DNA from: Bacillota bacterium
GTDB taxonomy: Bacteria; Bacillota; Clostridia; Lachnospirales; Lachnospiraceae
Direction: 5' to 3'
Assembly (NCBI GenBank): GCA_023421505.1
Contig: JAEZTJ010000093.1
Coordinates: 124,001-188,000 of the forward strand
DNA length: 64,000 nt
Shown here: positions 1 to 8,953 of the stretch, piece after piece
Numbering within the stretch: position 1 is the first letter of the stretch
How the letters are laid out: each line of letters starts with the position of its first letter
Made by a program: the position numbers and the translations under genes
Notes under the pieces: model-generated
What the model saw: the letters and a program-made list of their open reading frames with translations, nothing else
Database searches by the model: none
Told to the model about the DNA's origin: nothing

Positions 1-146
1 CTTCCAACAAAATTAGGTTAGTTAATTATATGCCGCCCCATGATACATGATGTAAATCACTCCGGTTAAAGTTTACCTCTACACACTTTATATAAACAAT
101 TTAATAGAGCAGATTAATTAAATACTAGCGTTCCTACCAAAATAAA

Positions 147-190
147 AGAATAAGCCAGCAAAAACCTGAGCGTAAATGCTAGCCTATTCT
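147..190 (-). terminator. Rho-independent terminator of the Ig-like surface protein gene
   Basis: Read on the minus strand, positions 190-178 pair with 159-147 as a 13-bp stem (two G-U pairs) around an 18-nt loop. The stem is followed by a T-rich tract (TTTTATTTT). It lies about 45 bp past the stop codon of the large surface protein gene. The remaining sequence from 1 to 146 shows no gene. Confidence 0.75.
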
Positions 191-234
191 TCTGTAGTTA
201 TTCTATTTTATTGAACATTTCACGTATAATATTT

Positions 235-3200
235 TTACTCTGTTACAGTCACTGGCCCAAATATGATATCTGTATTATTTTTTGTATTATAAATACACAA
301 ATACTGTCCATTCATATCCGTAGTCATTGTTGTATTGTCCGTAATGGGCATGCCGTACCTATAGCTCAAATGCAGTTCTATGCCATATTGTGCAAACTGC
401 TCATATCCAATATAGAGATCTGTTGTATTTTCAAGCTGGGTTGTATCCCTAAGCATTACGAGCAGTCCTGAAAGATCAATTGTTTCTCCTGCAGTATATG
501 ACATCTTTGCCGGTTTACTTGTTACCCATAGTGACTCATATCTGGGCGTCTGATCTATCGTTATATTAACCTGCTGGGTAATTACAAGGTGGCCATAAGG
601 ACTGGGGAATGCTTCCTTGTAGCCTTCCGGCAATATTATCTCCATGCTTAAAGTAGCATTTCCTATCGAGCCATCATAAAGCTTACCCGGCTCTTCCGGA
701 TAATTAACAGAATAGCCGTTCACCGAGCATAATAGCTGCTGCATCGAGCCATCCGCCAGCTCTGCATTCACCAGGATTTTATGACTGTTCTGATAATCAA
801 ATAATGCATTCATAAGCTGCGTTGCATTTGTTGCATATTTATCTTCCGAAAGTGTTAAAACGGTATTGATCGCAGATCCGGATACAACCTCTAATCTGTT
901 ATCTGTCTGGGGCAGGGTAAAATCTACTGTTAAAGCTGGTGCAGCAATCGTATATTGATAGCCAACCGGCAGAACAGGCATCGGTGATATCACCATCGAA
1001 TTATCTGTCTGTTCCTGATAGCTCCAGCCACTAATGCTCAACTGTAAGGTCTCATCTTGATCATTATGTGCTGTTATGTAAGTAGGCAGGCTGCCAGCAA
1101 GTTCGGTATATAAGGTAGTAAAGTCATAGATACCCAAATCCTCTGATATCGTCATTGGTACAAGGGAATCATAGCTTGTTATCTGCTTATCACTTACCAC
1201 ATTAATCTGTACTTCAGCATATTTTGTTTTATCTACCACCGAGGTTGCACGTAAAGTATGGGTTCCGCTATAAGACGGGATAGCCAGTCCGGTGTTTTTA
1301 TTCATATCCGATAAGCTGCTGTAAAGATCATAGGACCATACAACTCTTTGATCCGATGCTTTCTCTGAAGCTACAGTTACCTTAACGTAATCATTAAAAT
1401 TAATAATTGTTCCCGCTATAATCTGCTCCGGTAAACCTTCAAAGGATACTTCTGTTACGACAGCCTTCTCTACTTCCGGTATGAATTCCGGCTGTGTTGT
1501 ATCCGGTATTTCTATCCCACCCTCATTGTCATCGACAGGTGTCTGAGCAGTCTGAACAAATACTTTAACCGGCACAGAGAGAGCCTCCATATAATTCCAT
1601 TTAACAATATTATAGTTCATATAATTTTCTTTGTAAATTGTTCCGCTTGGTAGCGGAACATAAAGATTAATCTTATAAATTCCCGGAACCGCTCCGTTAA
1701 ATTGTTCACTATCTACATAATAACCCCTGGATTGCGATGTAACCTCAGAATTATCTGAAAGCTGCAGCGTAATCTGTTTGTCATTGAAAAATTTATTATA
1801 TAATTCATTTATTTTTATAAGATGTTGATCCTCTGTTAATGTCAACGTCTCAACAGGGGTATAGCTTTTAACCTCTTTTCTTTGGTCAGACTGAGGTACG
1901 TCAACCTTTACTACAACAGAGGCATAAAGATCGTCAGGTCGTTCATAGCCTACAGGTACGTTAATATAGCTATAAACAAATTGATTACCTAATTTGGAGC
2001 CATCATATCCACCGCTCCAGTCACTATATGTATCTACAGATATCGTTTCAGTCTCTGTACCATTACCCGTTTCATAGATAAGATTTACTTGTACTGGTAA
2101 TAATCCGGATTGCTCCAGCTCAGTAATACCGATTAAGGATTGGTCTGTGCTGAGTGTGATAGGGGCCAAAGGCTCATAGCCAATGAATTTCTTTCCTAAT
2201 ATTGTTACATCTACCGCTCCATATACATTTTCATTTAAATTAGAGGTTGCGACAATTCTAACAGTACCTGTGTTAAAAGGCTGCAGATTACCTGTTGCAG
2301 GGTCTATTACCGCATAGCCATCCTTATTATAAACCGACCAGGTAATATCCTCATAATCAGCGGTCATCAAAATATTAGAACCAGCCCAAATATTACCAGG
2401 ATTATAAATTGTAATCTTTTCACCGGTTGACGGAATCGTAGGTGTCGGTGCTGTAGTCGGTGTAGCAGTAGGTGCTGTTGTAGGAGCCGCAGTAGGCGCC
2501 GTTGTTGGCGCTACCGTCGGAGCCGTTGTCGGTGCTGTTGTAGGTGCTGTTGTTGGCGCTACCGTCGGAGCTGTTGTTGGTGCTGTTGTAGGAGCTGCTG
2601 TCGGCGCTGTTGTTGGAGCTACTGTGGGGGCTGTTGTCGGGGCTGTTGTTGGGGCCGTTGTCGGTGCCATTGTTGGCGCTACCGTCGGCGCTGTTGTCGG
2701 TGCCGTTGTTGGTGCTATTGTCGGCGCTGTAGTTGGATTCGTCGGTGTTGTTGGTACTACTGGAACCGTCGGTGCTTTTGTCGGCACAGGGGAAGGGGTG
2801 ACCGACTTCGTATTGGTACCTTTCTCGAGCTCTGTACCGTTTGATACCGTACCGGTTGCATTCTCGCCTACGCTTACACTCGTATTGGGGGTATTTACAT
2901 TCGTATTATTACCTTCTACTTTAACCTCCTTTACGCTTCCTTTCCCTTCAATTACAGCTTTATCACCTGTTGAGGTTACATTTTCAATCGTTGATCCTAG
3001 AGCCACCTCAACCTTTGATGCATCGCCTTTCAATTCAACCGCCTTCACAGTCGAACCTGCGGCAACCTTCATGGATAATGCATCCCCTGAGGAAACCACA
3101 TTTGCAATGCTGCTGTTAACTAGCAAATTAGTTGATGTCCCTTGATTAACCAGTTTTTCAATCGGCTTCTCAATCGTTACGGATGCCGATTTACTGTTTT

Positions 3201-4443
3201 TTGCTATCACTAATTCCTTAGCCGGTACATCTATATTAATGTCTGCATTGGTATTAACATTAATTTTCCCAATTTTGGAAGTACTTCCGTCAGTAGTATT
3301 ATCCGATAAAGATAACTTCTGGCCTGCATTAGTTCCGCTGACTGTTGCCTCAGCTATATTACAGTTTTTAGTAGCAATTGAAATATCAGAATTTGATGTT
3401 GTATTAACAACAAGATTTCCACTGAAGCCTTCCAGATTAAGATTAACATTACCATCTATTGTTCTGTTAACTACAACTGTACCGATGGTTGCCTTTCCTT
3501 CCTGTTTCACAGAGACATTACCTCTGGCATCTAAGGTCACAACAAGTGTACCTGCCTCAGCAATAAAGGTTGGTGCTGCCTTTTGATCTGCTATTGCAAA
3601 GGAGGAGATTGTCTTTTTTTCCTCTTCGAGGGAAACTACCTTATCAATTTTGGAATTAACAGCTCTTACCGTATAGATGGCATTTGTCTCCATCTCCAGG
3701 GATGTATTAATGGTAACATTATTCAGTGTTATTACTGCATCACCTACGCTGCTGTCTATTATTAATCTATCATAGGTTGCATCTGTTACCTCAATTTTTC
3801 CACCAGTTACATCCTTTCCGGTTAAGGTTCTTATATTCTTTGAAGCAATCACCTTTAGTGTTACGGTATCTTTTTTACCGCTTAAGGTCTTCGCTGTAAC
3901 GGTAACCGTACCTTCCTTTAATGCAGTAACAATACCATTACTGTCAGGTTTGGCAATTGATGGATCACTGCTGCTCCAGTAGGTCTTATCATTCGAGGTC
4001 TTCGGAGTCAGTGTTCTGTTAAAATTATATTTTTCACCTACTTTAAGTTCTTTAATCTTATTATTGATCTTAATTGAACTTGCAGGAGTGCGGACATTTA
4101 CCGTACTTTTTAGCTGATAGGAATTCTTCTTAGGAGTGGTAATCGTACAAGTTACTACTGCTGTACCTTTATCCATTCCACTTACTAATCCATTCTTAGT
4201 AATTGATACTACGGAACTATTACTGGACTTCCATTTATAAGTGGAGTTTTTTATACTATTCTTAATAGTGTAGCTGTATTGCCCTCCAACTAATACATCC
4301 ACTGATTTTTTTGAAATAGTGGGTTCTGCTGCAGCAGTTGCCGCATGTACAGGTGTGATATATATGCTTGATAGAACCAATAAGCATATTAATAGCTTTG
4401 ACAGCAAACACCTGAGCTTTAGTAAACCTCTTCTGCCCGTCAT
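235..4443 (-). CDS. Large secreted Ig-like (BIG2) surface protein with a TAPT-repeat linker
   Basis: A predicted 1402-residue exported protein. I chose the ATG at 4443 because AAGGAG lies 8-9 nt before it; ten further upstream codons are open but lack a ribosome site. Residues 1-34 form a signal peptide ending in VHA. Two bacterial Ig-like (BIG2) domains follow at about 43-110 and 125-200. Residues about 215-560 are Asn/Thr/Val-rich short beta repeats that suggest a beta-solenoid. A Pro/Thr linker (residues 572-667) leads to several more Ig-like segments. I see no LPXTG motif, S-layer homology domain or C-terminal membrane helix, so the means of attachment is unclear. Its own promoter and terminator make it monocistronic. 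A role as surface adhesin or cell-wall-associated scaffold is inference. Confidence 0.85.
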   Translation of the reverse strand: MTGRRGLLKLRCLLSKLLICLLVLSSIYITPVHAATAAAEPTISKKSVDVLVGGQYSYTIKNSIKNSTYKWKSSNSSVVSITKNGLVSGMDKGTAVVTCTITTPKKNSYQLKSTVNVRTPASSIKINNKIKELKVGEKYNFNRTLTPKTSNDKTYWSSSDPSIAKPDSNGIVTALKEGTVTVTAKTLSGKKDTVTLKVIASKNIRTLTGKDVTGGKIEVTDATYDRLIIDSSVGDAVITLNNVTINTSLEMETNAIYTVRAVNSKIDKVVSLEEEKKTISSFAIADQKAAPTFIAEAGTLVVTLDARGNVSVKQEGKATIGTVVVNRTIDGNVNLNLEGFSGNLVVNTTSNSDISIATKNCNIAEATVSGTNAGQKLSLSDNTTDGSTSKIGKINVNTNADINIDVPAKELVIAKNSKSASVTIEKPIEKLVNQGTSTNLLVNSSIANVVSSGDALSMKVAAGSTVKAVELKGDASKVEVALGSTIENVTSTGDKAVIEGKGSVKEVKVEGNNTNVNTPNTSVSVGENATGTVSNGTELEKGTNTKSVTPSPVPTKAPTVPVVPTTPTNPTTAPTIAPTTAPTTAPTVAPTMAPTTAPTTAPTTAPTVAPTTAPTAAPTTAPTTAPTVAPTTAPTTAPTTAPTVAPTTAPTAAPTTAPTATPTTAPTPTIPSTGEKITIYNPGNIWAGSNILMTADYEDITWSVYNKDGYAVIDPATGNLQPFNTGTVRIVATSNLNENVYGAVDVTILGKKFIGYEPLAPITLSTDQSLIGITELEQSGLLPVQVNLIYETGNGTETETISVDTYSDWSGGYDGSKLGNQFVYSYINVPVGYERPDDLYASVVVKVDVPQSDQRKEVKSYTPVETLTLTEDQHLIKINELYNKFFNDKQITLQLSDNSEVTSQSRGYYVDSEQFNGAVPGIYKINLYVPLPSGTIYKENYMNYNIVKWNYMEALSVPVKVFVQTAQTPVDDNEGGIEIPDTTQPEFIPEVEKAVVTEVSFEGLPEQIIAGTIINFNDYVKVTVASEKASDQRVVWSYDLYSSLSDMNKNTGLAIPSYSGTHTLRATSVVDKTKYAEVQINVVSDKQITSYDSLVPMTISEDLGIYDFTTLYTELAGSLPTYITAHNDQDETLQLSISGWSYQEQTDNSMVISPMPVLPVGYQYTIAAPALTVDFTLPQTDNRLEVVSGSAINTVLTLSEDKYATNATQLMNALFDYQNSHKILVNAELADGSMQQLLCSVNGYSVNYPEEPGKLYDGSIGNATLSMEIILPEGYKEAFPSPYGHLVITQQVNITIDQTPRYESLWVTSKPAKMSYTAGETIDLSGLLVMLRDTTQLENTTDLYIGYEQFAQYGIELHLSYRYGMPITDNTTMTTDMNGQYLCIYNTKNNTDIIFGPVTVTE
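2443..2730 (-). repeat. 12-bp minisatellite encoding 24 xAPT units
   Basis: Exactly 288 bp encode 24 consecutive tetrapeptides, almost all T/V/A/I/M-A-P-T (one is ATPT), inside the surface protein. Codon use varies between units, and V or A variants recur at fairly regular intervals, which suggests expansion of a multi-unit block. The tract is probably a flexible, length-variable, possibly O-glycosylated linker. The same DNA leaves a long antisense frame of Gly-Ala-Val-Val repeats that is a by-product. Confidence 0.95.
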
Positions 4444-4517
4444 AATCTCTTCTCCTTTGATGAATTTTACCACTATATTTTTCCATTATCTAGCGAAACA
4501 AATATAGTGATACTTCA

Positions 4518-4547
4518 ATTATATGCCAATTGATACTATTAATCAAT
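4518..4547 (-). promoter_or_regulatory. Sigma-A promoter with overlapping inverted repeat
   Basis: On the minus strand, TTGATT (4546-4541) and TATAAT (4523-4518) are separated by 17 bp, about 75 bp before the surface-protein start. An inverted repeat ATTGAT-n7-ATCAAT (4529-4547) covers the -35 region and could be a repressor site. Confidence 0.6.
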
Positions 4548-4623
4548 GGTAAAAGTACCATATGCAACTATTTTATGTATAAAATAACAAATGCTCCTGT
4601 ATCGTTCTGACCATACAAAAATA

Positions 4624-4660
4624 GAGAGCTGTAAACTCCTACTATAGTTTTACAGCTCTC
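4624..4660 (-). terminator. Terminator after the GntR/ABC operon
   Basis: Arms 4624-4637 and 4646-4660 (GAGAGCTGTAAA core, one bulged base) form a strong stem with a short loop. On the minus strand it is followed by TATTTTTG. It lies about 45 bp downstream of the permease stop codon. Confidence 0.8.
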
Positions 4661-4705
4661 AGCCACACAAATAAATTTTATATTGTATAAAAATTGATAC
4701 AATAT

Positions 4706-5356
4706 TTAAACTTCTTGTTTTTCAAAGATCCTATTTGCTAATTTATACATTACAAAAGTCCAGGCAATCACAAAGAATGGCAGGGCACATAATAAAATAC
4801 CTATGAGCTGGTCGGAAATAGTAATTTCAAGAGCCTTCAATACACTGCTTATAATGTACCATATCCCAAATGGTATAATGATGACTGATATTGAAAGTAT
4901 TCTGGCTTTTTCTGCTCCAAATTTAATAAGTAAAGGAATTACCGTGCCTCCATTGAAGATTGCTATCAGAAAGCCTGCCAAGGTAAACCCCAGAAGTGTC
5001 AGCCATTCTATCGTGCTTCCCAAATTTATCTTATGAAGCAAAAGTCCTCCTATTATACCAATCATAAGTCCAAAGACCACTCCAATGCCTGAAAATATAA
5101 AAAGAACTGCATATTTACCAAGTACCACATCACGCTTTGATACCGGCATTATTAGTGCATAGCGTACCCACTTTGCCATATCATCAAAACTAAAGGTTGT
5201 TATCGTCATCATACTGCATAGAATTCCGCTGGTTATAATATAACTCTCCGGAGTACCTTGAGGAATGAAAATGAATGCAAATATAAGGAGCATAAACAGC
5301 ATTGATTTTGCATTATGTCCGATATTATAAAGATCCTTTAAAACCATACTTTTCAT
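4706..5356 (-). CDS. ABC-2 type permease subunit
   Basis: A 216-residue integral membrane protein with about six hydrophobic segments, which together with the preceding ATPase would form a simple export-type ABC transporter. The start codon directly abuts the ATPase stop codon (TGAATG), so translational coupling is likely; a GGGGG tract lies about 10 nt upstream inside the ATPase gene. The size and topology fit the ABC-2 permeases found beside YtrA-type regulators, often linked to antibiotic or cell-envelope stress. The substrate cannot be told from sequence. Confidence 0.8.
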   Translation of the reverse strand: MKSMVLKDLYNIGHNAKSMLFMLLIFAFIFIPQGTPESYIITSGILCSMMTITTFSFDDMAKWVRYALIMPVSKRDVVLGKYAVLFIFSGIGVVFGLMIGIIGGLLLHKINLGSTIEWLTLLGFTLAGFLIAIFNGGTVIPLLIKFGAEKARILSISVIIIPFGIWYIISSVLKALEITISDQLIGILLCALPFFVIAWTFVMYKLANRIFEKQEV

Positions 5357-6214
5357 TCAATGTTCCCCCTTTATAAATAATAGCATTATATCGTCAATGG
5401 AAGCTTGATCTATGATTACATCCTTATATTTTCTAGTTGCCTTCTCCTTATCAGAAACCAATACATCCCATTGATAATCACATTTACGGTAGGCAAGTAT
5501 ATCTGTTTTTTCAATTGCTTGAAACTGAGCAGAACCACAACGTATAATACCATAGTTATAGCGAAGTTCATCCTTAGGCTTACTAAGAATTACCCTTCCT
5601 TCATGTATAAAGGTAATATAGTCAGCTATTTTCTCTAAATCACTGGAGATATGTGACGATATTAAAATAGAATGATTCTCATCCTGAACAAAATCAAGAA
5701 ATACATCTAAAATTTCGTCTCTCATTACTGGGTCTAGGCCGTTAGTTGCTTCATCAAGAATTAAGAACTTTGGATTATGGGATAAAGCTACAGAAATACA
5801 CAGCTTCATTTTCATACCCTTTGAAAAGGTTTTAATTTCTTTATCAGACGGAAGCTTAAACCTTTTCATATACTGTTCAAATACCAACGTATCCCAATTC
5901 GTGTACGCTATGCGTGAGATTCTCTCAATCTTCGCAGGAGTCAAGGTCTCATAGAAATTAATATTGTCAAAAACAACACCAATATCCTCCCTCATCAACT
6001 TAGCTTCATTATTAAGCTCTTTTCCCCAAAATGTGATACAGCCGTTATCCTTCTGTATTAGGTTTAGAATAGCATTGATTGTTGTGCTTTTTCCTGCTCC
6101 GTTCTCTCCCACCAAGCCCATAATAGAACCCTTCTGTACATTAAATGTAATATGATCCAGCTTGAAATCCGGATACTGCTTGGTTAAATTCTTAACCTCT
6201 AATATATTATCCAT
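5357..6214 (-). CDS. ABC transporter ATPase (YtrB/BcrA-like)
   Basis: A 285-residue nucleotide-binding subunit that powers the adjacent permease. Visible motifs are Walker A (GENGAGKST, residues about 36-44), a signature-type motif FSKGMKM at about 129-135, and Walker B with catalytic Glu (LILDEATNGLDP, about 150-161), then the switch His in SSHISSDL. The C-terminal 70 residues are divergent, as in drug and bacitracin-type exporters. It is the middle gene of GntR-ATPase-permease; 100 bp separate it from the GntR gene without an obvious terminator. Confidence 0.92.
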   Translation of the reverse strand: MDNILEVKNLTKQYPDFKLDHITFNVQKGSIMGLVGENGAGKSTTINAILNLIQKDNGCITFWGKELNNEAKLMREDIGVVFDNINFYETLTPAKIERISRIAYTNWDTLVFEQYMKRFKLPSDKEIKTFSKGMKMKLCISVALSHNPKFLILDEATNGLDPVMRDEILDVFLDFVQDENHSILISSHISSDLEKIADYITFIHEGRVILSKPKDELRYNYGIIRCGSAQFQAIEKTDILAYRKCDYQWDVLVSDKEKATRKYKDVIIDQASIDDIMLLFIKGEH

Positions 6215-6314
6215 AATCTCCTTTCCTGCACAGGCTGATTAACTTATTTTCGAGGCTGTGCACTTTATCATTTTTTTATTCATATAAAAGGTAAATCGGG
6301 ATTTAGAAATACTT

Positions 6315-6695
6315 TTACAAGTCTTTGTTTTCATAAAATATTGTTAAAAGCTCAATTAGCTTCTCCAATTTAATACCGCTTGAACGACCAATATCAGCCG
6401 CCACCTGCAGGTGTTCCTCTGCTCTACGCTGTTGTTCTTCTTGAAAAAATATCTTATTCTGTACAGCTACAAAGCTTCCCCTCCCAATTGTAGTTTCAAT
6501 AAAGCCGTCTCGCTGCAAATCTTCATAGGCCTTTTGTACAGTTATAACACTAACATGCAAAGATTTCGCTAAAGCCCGCATAGAGGGGATTGGTTCACCT
6601 TCTTTTAATTCCCCGCTCATAATTAGTGCTTTCATCTGCGAGGTGATCTGTTCATAAATAGGCTTACTTGTATTACTGCTTATGATTATTTCCAT
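6315..6695 (-). CDS. GntR-family regulator, YtrA subfamily
   Basis: A 126-residue repressor. Residues about 10-75 form the GntR winged helix-turn-helix (KPIYEQITSQMKALIMSGEL, then the recognition segment around SVITVQKAYEDL). The C-terminal part is only about 45 residues and helical, as in YtrA-type GntR proteins that act as dimers and control neighbouring ABC exporters. First gene of the GntR-ATPase-permease operon; a perfect inverted repeat over its own promoter indicates autorepression, relieved by an unknown ligand. Confidence 0.9.
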   Translation of the reverse strand: MEIIISSNTSKPIYEQITSQMKALIMSGELKEGEPIPSMRALAKSLHVSVITVQKAYEDLQRDGFIETTIGRGSFVAVQNKIFFQEEQQRRAEEHLQVAADIGRSSGIKLEKLIELLTIFYENKDL

Positions 6696-6721
6696 CCTTC
6701 CCCTCCCTTTAATGTCATTAG

Positions 6722-6770
6722 GTGTACTTACTGTACAAGTACACTATATCATATAAAGTACAATTGTCAA
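6722..6770 (-). promoter_or_regulatory. GntR/ABC operon promoter with YtrA-type operator
   Basis: On the minus strand, TTGACA (6770-6765) and TATAGT (6748-6743) are spaced by 16 bp. Directly overlapping the -10 and start-point region is a perfect inverted repeat, GTGTACTT-n7-AAGTACAC (6722-6744). Placement over the start point is what repression by the adjacent GntR protein would need. Confidence 0.85.
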
Positions 6771-6911
6771 TAGCCTATTGAATAAAATATTTATTAGTCA
6801 ATCAATGCAATTTAATTGGAAGCCTTCTTTGCTACATCGTCTTTTCATATTAAAAATGCACATCCATCTTTATCTATTTATAATTGGACAAATTTTTGAG
6901 TAGTATAAGAA

Positions 6912-6935
6912 GAGGCTGGTCCTCCGACCAACCTC
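6912..6935 (-). terminator. Hairpin after the RamA-like gene
   Basis: Minus-strand RNA from 6935-6926 pairs with 6921-6912 over 10 bp (one G-U) with a 4-nt loop. The following tract is only moderately T-rich (TTCTTAT). It lies about 20 bp after the stop codon of the RamA-like gene. Confidence 0.55.
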
Positions 6936-6954
6936 AATATCTTACATTTCTTAT

Positions 6955-8556
6955 TTATATTTCAAAATACATATAATCTACATATAAATCATTAAAGTCC
7001 TTATCGTTTGACAGACTAATTTCAGTTGAGATGCTTATAATATATTCCATCCTATCCTGTGCAGTTTGATCCATCAGATATCTTATAGCACCACCTAAAG
7101 AACTGTTACCGATCGCTTTGATTTTACTTTCGAGTTCTCCAGGAAGCAATCCAGTATTGATTGCCTTACTAATATTCATCTTATAGCCAAAGCCACCGGC
7201 AAGATAAACCGTATCAATATCCTCATAATTAATTTCGTAGCGCTTAATCAAAAGCTCTATACCGGCACGTACTGCTGCCTTCGCAAGCTGTATCTCTCTA
7301 ACATCGCGTTGTGTAAAGGTTATTGGGGTCCCCTCACTATCCTCTGCTAATAAATACCCCTCTTCAAAATACTCATCAACAAGTAGTCCTGTCTCATCCA
7401 CCAGCTTTGTTCTTACTAGTTCTGATACTGTCTCAATCACTCCTGTGCCGCAGATACCGATTGGTGCGCTCTCTCCTATCGTCTTAAATACCGGTTTATT
7501 CTCAACAATATCTAGATTACAGATTGCACCTGCTATACTGCCTACACCGCTGGAAATATTACCACCCTCAAAAGCAGGACCGGCTGCAGTTGAAGTAACT
7601 ATAATCCTATCCTTATTACCGATTGCCATCTCCCCATTCGTTCCTAAGTCAATTAGCAGACAGGGCTTCTCTTTCTGATCAAAATCGCAGGATAATAGCC
7701 CCGCTGAGATATCTCCTCCGACATAGGTAGATATTCCGGGAAGTAGCACTACCGGAGCCTTTAGGTAATCACTACCCAGAACTTCTTCAAATGGAAGTAT
7801 AGTCTCAGCTATATTTACCGGCGTAAAAGGATAGACTCCCAAGGTTTCACAAGAGTAGCCCATCAACAAATGACCCATTGTTGTATTCCCGGCTATTGCA
7901 ATTTTTTTAATTTTATCCTTTATCGTACCTGTCTTTTTTATTACGCATTGAATGCCTTCTAAAAGATCCTTTCGGATGCTTTCTCGTAAAGCCTCCTTCT
8001 TTCCGGCATTCGATGCCTGAATTCTGGCAATGACATCTGCACCATAAGCCCTTTGCTTATTCACTGTTGAATAAGTCCATAGCACACTTCCATTCTTTAA
8101 ATCAATCAGACTTACCGCAATCGTAGTCGTCCCTATATCAATTGCAATCGCGCAGTCTTCTTTCCTATCCGCTTTTTCTGTGGAGGAGTTCTGATGTTCG
8201 GTTACAACCTCAAAATCTTCTTCGCTGCCGGATACTAATTTGATCGTGCAATCAGAAACCGGAAGCGCTTTACAGGAAAGGCGGTAACCTTCTTTCAATT
8301 CCTTTTCAGAAATTTTAGCTCTATCAAAGGAAGTAATTGCAAGCTCTCCGTAAAGCAGCATCAGCTTACACTTACCACAGGTTCCTCTTCCGCCACAGGC
8401 TGCACTCACATAAATTCCCTGTCTTACCAAAGCCTCCAGAATACTTTCATTTTCACCGCATTCTATTTGAGCTTCCCGCTCACGCCCAACAACAGTTATG
8501 TGATATGAAGCTTTGTCTTTTCGGTCCGTATCCGTTATTTTCTCTCTTTCATCCAA
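6955..8556 (-). CDS. RamA-like ferredoxin/ASKHA corrinoid-protein activase
   Basis: A 533-residue cytoplasmic protein. Residues about 15-95 are a plant-type [2Fe-2S] ferredoxin domain with the cluster Cys motif CGGRGTCGKC. The rest is the ASKHA ATPase-like fold (DUF4445), starting with AIDIGTTT at about residue 137 and a Gly-rich AGGFG near the C-terminus. Family members reductively reactivate Co(II) corrinoid methyltransferase proteins at the expense of ATP. The start is a TTG at 8556 with GAGG 9 nt upstream; an ATG at 8552 is out of frame. No corrinoid protein or methyltransferase gene is in the window, so the partner is encoded elsewhere. Confidence 0.88.
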   Translation of the reverse strand: MDEREKITDTDRKDKASYHITVVGREREAQIECGENESILEALVRQGIYVSAACGGRGTCGKCKLMLLYGELAITSFDRAKISEKELKEGYRLSCKALPVSDCTIKLVSGSEEDFEVVTEHQNSSTEKADRKEDCAIAIDIGTTTIAVSLIDLKNGSVLWTYSTVNKQRAYGADVIARIQASNAGKKEALRESIRKDLLEGIQCVIKKTGTIKDKIKKIAIAGNTTMGHLLMGYSCETLGVYPFTPVNIAETILPFEEVLGSDYLKAPVVLLPGISTYVGGDISAGLLSCDFDQKEKPCLLIDLGTNGEMAIGNKDRIIVTSTAAGPAFEGGNISSGVGSIAGAICNLDIVENKPVFKTIGESAPIGICGTGVIETVSELVRTKLVDETGLLVDEYFEEGYLLAEDSEGTPITFTQRDVREIQLAKAAVRAGIELLIKRYEINYEDIDTVYLAGGFGYKMNISKAINTGLLPGELESKIKAIGNSSLGGAIRYLMDQTAQDRMEYIISISTEISLSNDKDFNDLYVDYMYFEI

Positions 8557-8642
8557 TTGCTTTATCCTCAGCTTTCATTTACTAATATTCTTATATTTGT
8601 TATGTCCTGTTACAAATGGGAGTGTTTAAAGTATTATGTTTA

Positions 8643-8671
8643 TTAATATCATTCTAATTCACCTGTGTCAA
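8643..8671 (-). promoter_or_regulatory. Promoter of the RamA-like gene
   Basis: Minus-strand TTGACA (8671-8666), 17-bp spacer, TATTAA (8648-8643), about 85 bp before the TTG start. The rest of the 397-bp gap between the RamA-like gene and the GH26-like gene holds no convincing gene. Confidence 0.6.
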
Positions 8672-8911
8672 TTCAATATTTTATCCTCTTTCTTCAAATT
8701 GTATCCACTACCCAAGTCAATATGTGCATAATTATCCACATTTCTGTACCACTTAATCGTTGCTTTGTGAGAGAATGTGTTATCCTGCAATTCGTAGTAA
8801 AAATGAAATATTCTTTCACAGGTTTTAATGTATTTTCATATACATGCCTTTTAGAAACGCTAATATACTACATTGTCAATTCATGCCATATTATGCTAAC
8901 ATGGCCTAGGC

Positions 8912-8945
8912 AGGAGGATAAATTCCTCCTAAAGAACAGGAGGAA
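8912..8945 (+). promoter_or_regulatory. Leader hairpin with two competing Shine-Dalgarno copies
   Basis: AGGAGGA (8912-8918) can pair perfectly with TCCTCCT (8924-8930) across a 5-nt loop. The true ribosome site AGGAGGA (8938-8944), 10 nt before the TTG start of the glycosidase gene, has the same sequence and could pair with the same TCCTCCT instead. The two pairings exclude each other, so the first copy could act as a decoy that frees the second. Pairings are seen directly; regulatory use is inference. Confidence 0.5.
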
Positions 8946-8953
8946 TTGGGGAG

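Noticed and set aside
2624..3145. Plus-strand reading frame of Gly-Ala-Val-Val repeats
   Set aside because: It is the antisense of the TAPT minisatellite and the beta-repeat region of the surface protein; no ribosome site and no sensible protein composition.
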